Positions 58,594 to 64,000 of a stretch of DNA of 64,000 nt are shown here, one piece after another. Under the pieces are notes generated by a model that saw only the letters and a program-made list of their open reading frames with translations, made no database searches and was not told the DNA's origin. The position numbers and the translations under genes were made by a program. Source of the stretch: Collimonas sp. OK242 (GTDB lineage: Bacteria > Pseudomonadota > Gammaproteobacteria > Burkholderiales > Burkholderiaceae_D); assembly GCF_900107095.1 (NCBI RefSeq), contig NZ_FNOR01000001.1, positions 62,001-126,000 of the forward strand. The letters run 5' to 3'. Numbering within the stretch: the stretch's first letter is position 1; each line of letters begins with the position of its first letter.

Positions 58594-60894
58594 ATGAGAC
58601 ACGCTGTTGCTGGCTTGCTGCCGGGGCTTCCCTCCAGGCGCAAAATTGTTGTCATGTTTGCTATTTCGTTCGTTGCTTGCCGGTCCGGCCAGGTACGCGC
58701 CGTCAATCCGGCTGAAGCCATGGAATTGCCGGCAATTGAAGTCATAGGCACGACGCCGCTCGCCGGGCTTGGTAGCCCGATTCGTGACGTCGCCGGCAAT
58801 GCGCAGGTCTTTACGCGTAAGGATCTCGCAGTTCAGCGACAGGGCAATCTCGCCGAATTCCTGGAGCAGAATCCGACCAGCGTCACTGTCAATTCGGCGC
58901 AGGGTAATCCGTTTCAACCGGACATCAGCTTTCGTGGATTTACCGCATCGCCGCTGCTCGGCTTGCCGCAGGGCTTGTCGGTATTTCAGGACGGGGTGCG
59001 TATCAATGAAGCGTTCGGTGATGTGGTGAACTGGGACCTGCTACCGCAATCGGCGATTTCCAGCATCCAGTTGATTCCTGGATCGAATCCGGTCTTCGGC
59101 CTCAATACGCTGGGCGGGGCATTGGCGATCTACACCAAAAGCGGTGCGCAAAATCCGGGTGGGACAGTGGAAGTATCGAGCGGCTCTTCCCGACGCAAGA
59201 GCGTCGAATTCGAGCAGGGAGGGAAGGCTGGGGCGGGCGGCAATCTGGATTATTTTTTTACCGGGAATTATTCCAAAGACAATGGCTGGGCCGATCACAA
59301 TCCGAGCAAGGTGCAGCAGTTCTTCGGCAAAGTGGGCTACCAGACTGGCGCCACCGATCTGGACATCAGCCTGAGCGCTGCCGACAATACCCTGCAAGGC
59401 ACGCAGACCTTGCCTGTGTCGTTTTCCAGCAATATCCGCCAGGCTTATACCTATCCCGATAGCAACCGGAACCAGCTTGGTTTTTTGACGGTGAAAGGCA
59501 GTCATTTCGTTAACGAGCAGCTGCTTGTCAGCGGCAATCTGTATTATCGCCACTACAAGAACAGTGGTTTCAGCAGCAATGTCAACGGCAATGGCGGCCA
59601 GGCAGATGCTGCGGCAGGTCCGGTCGATATGGCGCAGGCGAGGAATAATCGCTCGGAAATCGATCAGACCGGATACGGCCTCGGCCTGCAGATGACCTTG
59701 CTGGGCCAGTTGGCCGGCAAGAAGAACCAGCTTGTAATGGGCGCCAGCGGCGATTTTGGCGACGCCCGCTTTACTCAGGCAAATCAGGATGCGGAATTCA
59801 CGCCGACTCGCGGTACGGTCGCGATCGGCGATTTTCAGCAGGCCACCGATGCCAAAACCCGCAACAGCTATTCCGGGATTTTCTTCTCGGATGCGCTATC
59901 GATGTCTGAGCGCTGGACGCTGACATTGTCCGGGCGCTACAACCTGGCGCGTATCAGTATCGCCGACCAGACCGGCGACGCGCCGAAGCTCAATGGCGAT
60001 CACCAGTTTTCCCGTTTCAATCCGGCCATCGGCGTGAACTACAACCCGACGTCGAAGCTGACCATCTATGCTTCCTACAGCGAAGGAATGCGTACGCCCA
60101 CGCCAGTGGAACTGACTTGCGCCGATCCGGATGCACCTTGCCAGCTGCCGAATAATTTTATTGCCGATCCGGCGCTGAAGAAGGTGGTTTCACGCACGCT
60201 GGAGTTCGGTGCGCGCGGCAAATTCGGCACGGAGTCGCAATGGAGCGCGGCGCTCTACCGGACCGATCTGGACGACGATATCCAGTTCATCAGCAGCAAT
60301 GGCGTCGCCACTAATGCCGGTTATTTTCAGAATGTCGGCAAGACGCGTCGGCAGGGACTGGAACTGTCCGCAAGCACCAGGTTTGGCGCTTTGGGGGTGT
60401 CTGCCCACTACAGTTTTATCGATGCGGCTTTCCAGTCGCCGTTTGCGGAAAGCAGTCCGAACAATTCTGCCGCGGACGCCAACGGCGTCATTCAGGTCAA
60501 GCCGGGCAAGCAGATTCCGGGCATTCCGCGTCATTCTTTCAAGCTGAGGCTTGACTACGACATGAATGAAAAATGGTCGGTCGGCGCCAACGGCGTTCTC
60601 AATAGTGCGATCTTTGCGCGTGGCGATGAAAACAATAGCGACAAGCAAGGCAAAGTACCTGGCTATGGCGTGATCAATCTCGATACCAGCTACAAAATCA
60701 GCCGTGATCTGGAATTTTTCGCACGCGTCAATAACCTGCTGGACAAGCGGTATGCAAATTTCGGCATTCTTGGCCGGAACTATTTCAACGGACCTGGCCA
60801 TGCGTATGACGCCGCTAACCCCGCTATCGAGCAGTTTCGCGGCTATGGCGCGCCGCGCGGAATCTGGGCAGGTCTGCGCTATAGCTGGAAATGA
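58594..60894 (+). CDS. TonB-dependent outer-membrane receptor
   Basis: 766 residues. Signal-like N terminus, then MELPAIEVIGTTPLAGLGSP, a plug domain with AQVFTRKDLAVQRQGNLAEF and RINEAFGDVVNWDLLPQSAI, and a 22-strand barrel ending YGAPRGIWAGLRYSWK. The TonB box is likely within IEVIGT. Being beside a predicted lanthanide-dependent quinoprotein and an XoxJ-like protein, it is a candidate uptake route for a metal complex (LutH-like role). It might alternatively import PQQ. Substrate not visible. Confidence 0.88.
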   Translation: MRHAVAGLLPGLPSRRKIVVMFAISFVACRSGQVRAVNPAEAMELPAIEVIGTTPLAGLGSPIRDVAGNAQVFTRKDLAVQRQGNLAEFLEQNPTSVTVNSAQGNPFQPDISFRGFTASPLLGLPQGLSVFQDGVRINEAFGDVVNWDLLPQSAISSIQLIPGSNPVFGLNTLGGALAIYTKSGAQNPGGTVEVSSGSSRRKSVEFEQGGKAGAGGNLDYFFTGNYSKDNGWADHNPSKVQQFFGKVGYQTGATDLDISLSAADNTLQGTQTLPVSFSSNIRQAYTYPDSNRNQLGFLTVKGSHFVNEQLLVSGNLYYRHYKNSGFSSNVNGNGGQADAAAGPVDMAQARNNRSEIDQTGYGLGLQMTLLGQLAGKKNQLVMGASGDFGDARFTQANQDAEFTPTRGTVAIGDFQQATDAKTRNSYSGIFFSDALSMSERWTLTLSGRYNLARISIADQTGDAPKLNGDHQFSRFNPAIGVNYNPTSKLTIYASYSEGMRTPTPVELTCADPDAPCQLPNNFIADPALKKVVSRTLEFGARGKFGTESQWSAALYRTDLDDDIQFISSNGVATNAGYFQNVGKTRRQGLELSASTRFGALGVSAHYSFIDAAFQSPFAESSPNNSAADANGVIQVKPGKQIPGIPRHSFKLRLDYDMNEKWSVGANGVLNSAIFARGDENNSDKQGKVPGYGVINLDTSYKISRDLEFFARVNNLLDKRYANFGILGRNYFNGPGHAYDAANPAIEQFRGYGAPRGIWAGLRYSWK

Positions 60895-60997
60895 CAGCGG
60901 CGCCGCCTGAAGATTTCAGCTCGTTCAAGCAGTTTCAATACGTCGTGGCCGGTTTGGCGCATGGTAGGATCGCTCCTCTTAAAAGAGAGGTGCAGTG

Positions 60998-61225
60998 ATG
61001 GAAGTAAAAGGCTATCCATATAAGGGGCATGCGGTATTTCCCCGGCTGGAACAACAGGGCAGCGGCAAATATGCGGCGTGTTTTACGATTCAGACGGGCA
61101 AAGATGGCGCCGGCGAAACACGTTACGCGCGAACCATGCCGACCAATGAATTCGATACTGAAGACGATGCAATCGCCTACATTCTCGATTTCGCCGGCGA
61201 CTGGATTGACGAAAATCCGATCTAG
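60998..61225 (+). CDS. Small hypothetical protein
   Basis: 75 residues from ATG 60998 (a GTG at 60995 is adjacent); AAGAGAGG precedes. MEVKGYPYKGHAVFPRLEQQ, then KYAACFTIQTGKDGAGETRY and EDDAIAYILDFAGDWIDENP. No TM or signal peptide; resembles a family of small unknown betaproteobacterial proteins with a beta-rich start and one helix. Function unknown. Confidence 0.75.
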   Translation: MEVKGYPYKGHAVFPRLEQQGSGKYAACFTIQTGKDGAGETRYARTMPTNEFDTEDDAIAYILDFAGDWIDENPI

Positions 61226-61452
61226 CCGGATGCCATTGCGATACCCGCAATCTTGCAATCCGATTTCTCGGTTTGTCAGATACTATAGTCTTTTTCATCT
61301 TTTCCCGTAGAAACGCGGCCGATGCCGCACCGGTCTGGGCACAGGCGACCTCGGTCAGGCCGAGGAGAGGAATTCCCTGTATCATCAACGCCGCAGAAAT
61401 TCACCAGCCTGTGTCGCCAATCCAAGCATAACCAAGCCTGAAAGGAAATCTC

Positions 61453-61932
61453 ATGTCCAGTCATGTCGCAACTATCGAGTGGCAACGAGCGGATGCGGTA
61501 TTTGTTGATAACCGCTATAGCCGCGCCCACCAATGGCAATTCGACGGCGGCGCGGTAGTGCCCGCATCGAGTTCGCCGCACGTGGTCAGGGTGCCTTTGT
61601 CGAATCCGGCAAATGTCGATCCGGAAGAAGCTTTTGTCGCCTCCTTGTCGAGTTGCCACATGCTGTGGTTCCTCGACATCGCGCGTAGTGCGGGCTATGT
61701 GGTCGACCGTTATGTCGATCAAGCCACGGGGCATATGCAACGCGGAGCGGATGGTAAAAGCTGGATAGCATTGGTCGAATTGATGCCGGCGGTGGCTTTC
61801 TCCGGCGCCAAAGTTCCAGATGATGCCGCGCTCCAGCAACTGCACCACAAGGCGCATGAAGAGTGTTTCCTGGCGCGCTCGGTGAAGAGCGAAATCCGGA
61901 TCGCGGGCACGTGGAGCCATGCCGCGTTATGA
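61453..61932 (+). CDS. OsmC-family peroxiredoxin-like protein
   Basis: 159 residues. OsmC landmarks: HVVRVPLSNPANVDPEEAFV, then ASLSSCHMLWFLDIARSAGY with the first reactive Cys, and HHKAHEECFLARSVKSEIRI with the second. The two Cys and the upstream Arg would reduce organic hydroperoxides. It has its own ribosome-binding site (AAAGGAAA) and no clear operon partners. Confidence 0.93.
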   Translation: MSSHVATIEWQRADAVFVDNRYSRAHQWQFDGGAVVPASSSPHVVRVPLSNPANVDPEEAFVASLSSCHMLWFLDIARSAGYVVDRYVDQATGHMQRGADGKSWIALVELMPAVAFSGAKVPDDAALQQLHHKAHEECFLARSVKSEIRIAGTWSHAAL

Positions 61933-61980
61933 ACCCGTCTGGCCATCTTTATCTTGAGCAGCGCGGAGACGGGTAGAATA

Positions 61981-62004
61981 CCGGCGGCGCATGTTTGCCG
62001 CCGG
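61981..62004. terminator. GC hairpin after the OsmC gene
   Basis: CCGGCGGC, loop GCATGTTT, GCCGCCGG: a perfect 8-bp stem 49 bases after the OsmC stop. No T-tract. Confidence 0.5.
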
Positions 62005-62066
62005 GGCCGGGATTCGCCGGCGCCGGCGTTGGCAAACTGCCGCTATAAGACGTTTAAACAGGAAAA

Positions 62067-62273
62067 ATGATGGCAAAGAAGAATGAAGAGCTGGACCCGG
62101 AAACGCTGGCCTTGATCAATTGGTGTATCGAAGTCGAAGCTTTCCTGGTGGCCGGCGGCGCCACTCTGGAGCAGGCGCAAGAACATATCGAAGAGCAGGT
62201 GGAATGGTTCACCGACCAGTTTTATGATGGCCTGACGCCAGAGCAGGCGGCCAAAGCGGCGCTGAACGATTAA
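62067..62273 (+). CDS. Small acidic hypothetical protein
   Basis: 68 residues from ATG 62067 (another ATG at 62070), preceded by AGGAAAA. Helical and acidic: LALINWCIEVEAFLVAGGAT, then LEQAQEHIEEQVEWFTDQFY and GLTPEQAAKAALND. No domain recognised. It is followed by the permease gene after 39 bases. Confidence 0.75.
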   Translation: MMAKKNEELDPETLALINWCIEVEAFLVAGGATLEQAQEHIEEQVEWFTDQFYDGLTPEQAAKAALND

Positions 62274-62312
62274 TGAGCGATTAAAGATGTTTGCCGAGGC
62301 GCGTTTGACACA

Positions 62313-63254
62313 ATGAATCAACATGAAACAGGGCGCGGCATCGGCTTGTCGGTTGCTGCTTCGATGCTGTTCGCCCTGATGTCCGGCTACACCAGATTGC
62401 TGGCGCCGCTCGACGGCCTCGATATATTTGCGTGGCGGGTAGTGTGGACGGTGCCCGGCGCGCTGGCCTTGCTGGTCCTGCGTCAGCGTTTGCCGCAGGC
62501 GGGCGCCTTGCTGCGCCGTCTCGCTCGCGAGCCCTTGACGTGCGTTGCCTTGGCGGCGGCGGCGGCGTTGCTCGGGCTGCAGGCCTGGATTTTCATGTGG
62601 GCGCCTTTGCATGGCCGCGCGCTGGAGGTCTCGCTCGGCTATTTCCTGCTGCCGTTGACGATGGTGCTGGTCGGCCGCTTCTATTATCGCGAACGACTGG
62701 ATATCCTCCAATGGCTGGCGGTCGCTTGCGCTGTGGCCGGCGTGTTGCACGAGCTGTGGCTGACGCGCAGTTTCGCCTGGCCAACCCTGGTGGTGGCACT
62801 TGGCTATCCGCCTTACTTTATCCTGCGCCGCAAGATCAATGCCGATCCGGCGGTGTCATTTGCTTTCGAGATGGCTTTACTGTTGCCGATGGCAGCCATC
62901 ATGCTGTATGCGCGCGATTCCTTGCCGGTGATTGCCCACAGGCCGGATATGTGGCTATTCCTGCTGCCGGGGCTGGGCTTATTGAGCACCGTGGCGCTGG
63001 GCGCTTACCTGGGCGCCAGCCGGCTGTTGCCGATGGCCCTGTTCGGTATCCTCGGCTACGTCGAGCCGGTATTGCTGGTTGGCGTCGCCATCATTTTCCT
63101 GGGCGAATCCATGGCGCCGGGACAGCTGGCGACTTACATCCCCATCTGGTGCGCGGTGGTGTTGACTGCGGTGCACAGCGTGCGCCTGTTACGCAAGGAG
63201 CGGAGGGTGAAACAGGGGCGGCAGGCAAACCGATCGGATGCGGCAGAAGTTTGA
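62313..63254 (+). CDS. RarD/EamA-type permease
   Basis: 313 residues, ten predicted TM segments. RarD landmarks: GLSVAASMLFALMSGYTRLL, NLVVWRVVWTVPGAL-like segment (FAWRVVWTVPGALALLVLRQ), GYFLLPLTMVLVGRFYYRER and FGILGYVEPVLLVGVAIIFL. Members of the drug/metabolite transporter superfamily export small metabolites; substrate unknown. Basic C-terminal tail. Confidence 0.88.
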   Translation: MNQHETGRGIGLSVAASMLFALMSGYTRLLAPLDGLDIFAWRVVWTVPGALALLVLRQRLPQAGALLRRLAREPLTCVALAAAAALLGLQAWIFMWAPLHGRALEVSLGYFLLPLTMVLVGRFYYRERLDILQWLAVACAVAGVLHELWLTRSFAWPTLVVALGYPPYFILRRKINADPAVSFAFEMALLLPMAAIMLYARDSLPVIAHRPDMWLFLLPGLGLLSTVALGAYLGASRLLPMALFGILGYVEPVLLVGVAIIFLGESMAPGQLATYIPIWCAVVLTAVHSVRLLRKERRVKQGRQANRSDAAEV

Positions 63255-63328
63255 CTGTCCTTCAAAGTCATCGTGCTGTCACAAGACTGCTATAAGTTGC
63301 TGTACTGTGTCCCGTGGCCAGGTAAATC

Positions 63329-64000
63329 ATGTACAACAATAGCAAACGATTAATTATCCTTGATGCAGACGGCACGACTATCGATGCCTATAGCGCCATC
63401 GACAAGACGTTTTCCCGGCACGGCATGGTGATCGGCGATGAAGAACGGTTCCAGAAACGGCGCCGTCTGTTCAAATACCTGGGCGGCTTGAAAGAGTTTC
63501 CGTCCAATCTGAAGCGGCAGATCGGCAAGCAGAGCCGCAAGCAACTGATCGCCACCCTGACCGAGGTGTACCGGGAAGAAGCGAAACTGTATCCGGGCAT
63601 TGCCGGGCTGGTGCAGAGCCTGATGGCGGCGCCGGACATTGCAGTCGGCCTGGTGACGCGGAACATGACCAATGAGCCCGAACAAACATTGAGATTGTTG
63701 TTCAGTCGCCATGATATCGATCTGGATGCCTTCGATTTTTTCGCGCATATTCCGCTGCACCTGGAAAAAATGCAGCAATTCCGGGCGATTCGCGAGCGGC
63801 TGGACATCAATCCGGCGCGCGCCTACATCTGCGGCGATGAGCACAAGGATTACCTGGCCGCGATCGGCTCCGGCATGCATCCTTTCATGGTTTCCTACGG
63901 ATTCGAGAGTTACAAGCGGCTCATCAAGAAATTCATGGTGCCGGAAGAAATCATTTCCCGCTCGCCCGCGGAACTGTGCGGGCGCGTGCGGCACGCCATG
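63329..64000 (+). CDS. HAD-family phosphatase, cut by the window edge
   Basis: 224 codons visible from ATG 63329, open to the last base. The HAD motif I nucleophile is D12 in LIILDADGTTID. Motif II threonine is in VGLVTRNMT, and the motif IV region is ICGDEHKDYLAAIGSGMHPF. The cap is helical, of the phosphoglycolate-phosphatase-like type. Substrate unknown; the C terminus lies outside the window. Confidence 0.85.
   Translation, partial: MYNNSKRLIILDADGTTIDAYSAIDKTFSRHGMVIGDEERFQKRRRLFKYLGGLKEFPSNLKRQIGKQSRKQLIATLTEVYREEAKLYPGIAGLVQSLMAAPDIAVGLVTRNMTNEPEQTLRLLFSRHDIDLDAFDFFAHIPLHLEKMQQFRAIRERLDINPARAYICGDEHKDYLAAIGSGMHPFMVSYGFESYKRLIKKFMVPEEIISRSPAELCGRVRHAM

Noticed and set aside
1-64000. 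CRISPR arrays, rRNA, tRNA, prophage or complete insertion sequence
   Set aside because: No regularly spaced repeats, conserved RNA sequences, integrase or transposase genes were recognised; the palindrome at 27570 and the carrier tail at 39789 are the only clear mobile-type or duplication traces.

Overview
The window looks like a chromosomal segment of a soil- or plant-associated betaproteobacterium of the order Burkholderiales, most likely Oxalobacteraceae and Collimonas-like. That assignment is inferred from the protein families, codon use and gene neighbourhoods, not from an RNA gene. No rRNA, tRNA, CRISPR array or intact insertion sequence was seen.

Region 1 (1-27.3 kb) is a surface, adhesion and signalling region. 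It holds a truncated GH28 pectinase-like gene on the left edge and a small HTH protein. A Reg_prop/Y_Y_Y sensor kinase converges on a two-gene unit for a multi-PAS kinase and a NarL/RcsB-type response regulator. A type IV minor-pilin operon follows (pilE, fimT/gspH-like, pilV, pilW, pilX, pilY1, then a TonB-C-like protein and a two-TM protein), then an orphan periplasmic binding protein. Next come a four-gene GTPase/roadblock module, a tiny CxxH/CxxC protein, and an autotransporter paired with a lipoprotein carrying the same passenger repeats. The main finding is a promoter architecture shared by five transcription units here. Each has CCTACA, six bases, a TCAGGATNTCCYGA palindrome, then exactly 23 bases to a -10-like hexamer. 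Related RcsB-like palindromes lie in other gaps of the same region. This suggests one activator, plausibly the local response regulator, controls pili, adhesins and the signalling genes.

Region 2 (27.3-31.4 kb) is a scarred accessory stretch. It contains a decayed gene fragment, a 178-bp palindromic repeat that supplies the stop codon of a DUF6544 gene, an Acg-type nitroreductase, and a TetR/NTF2-like divergent pair.

Region 3 (31.5-39.9 kb) is a quinate/shikimate-to-protocatechuate cluster. It encodes an IclR regulator, an HPPD-like VOC protein, a shikimate/quinate dehydrogenase, a 3-dehydroshikimate dehydratase, a type II dehydroquinase, a porin and two MHS-family MFS carriers. A leftover 3' copy of the first carrier gene follows the second.

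Region 4 (41.6-60.9 kb) is a PQQ-dependent alcohol-oxidation locus. It has a YVTN propeller protein, cytochrome b561, a porin, an aldehyde dehydrogenase, a DUF779 protein, a quinoprotein alcohol dehydrogenase with the lanthanide-type Asp pair, an acetyl-CoA synthetase, pqqABCDE including the 24-residue PqqA, a sigma-54 activator, cytochrome c-550 PedF, a quinoprotein-associated binding protein and a TonB-dependent receptor. Sigma-54 -24/-12 elements, two of them with matching 17-bp TGTTC-N7-RACA-like upstream sites, tie these units to the local activator.

The right end (61-64 kb) holds ordinary genes: two small unknown proteins, OsmC, a RarD-like permease and a HAD phosphatase cut by the window edge.
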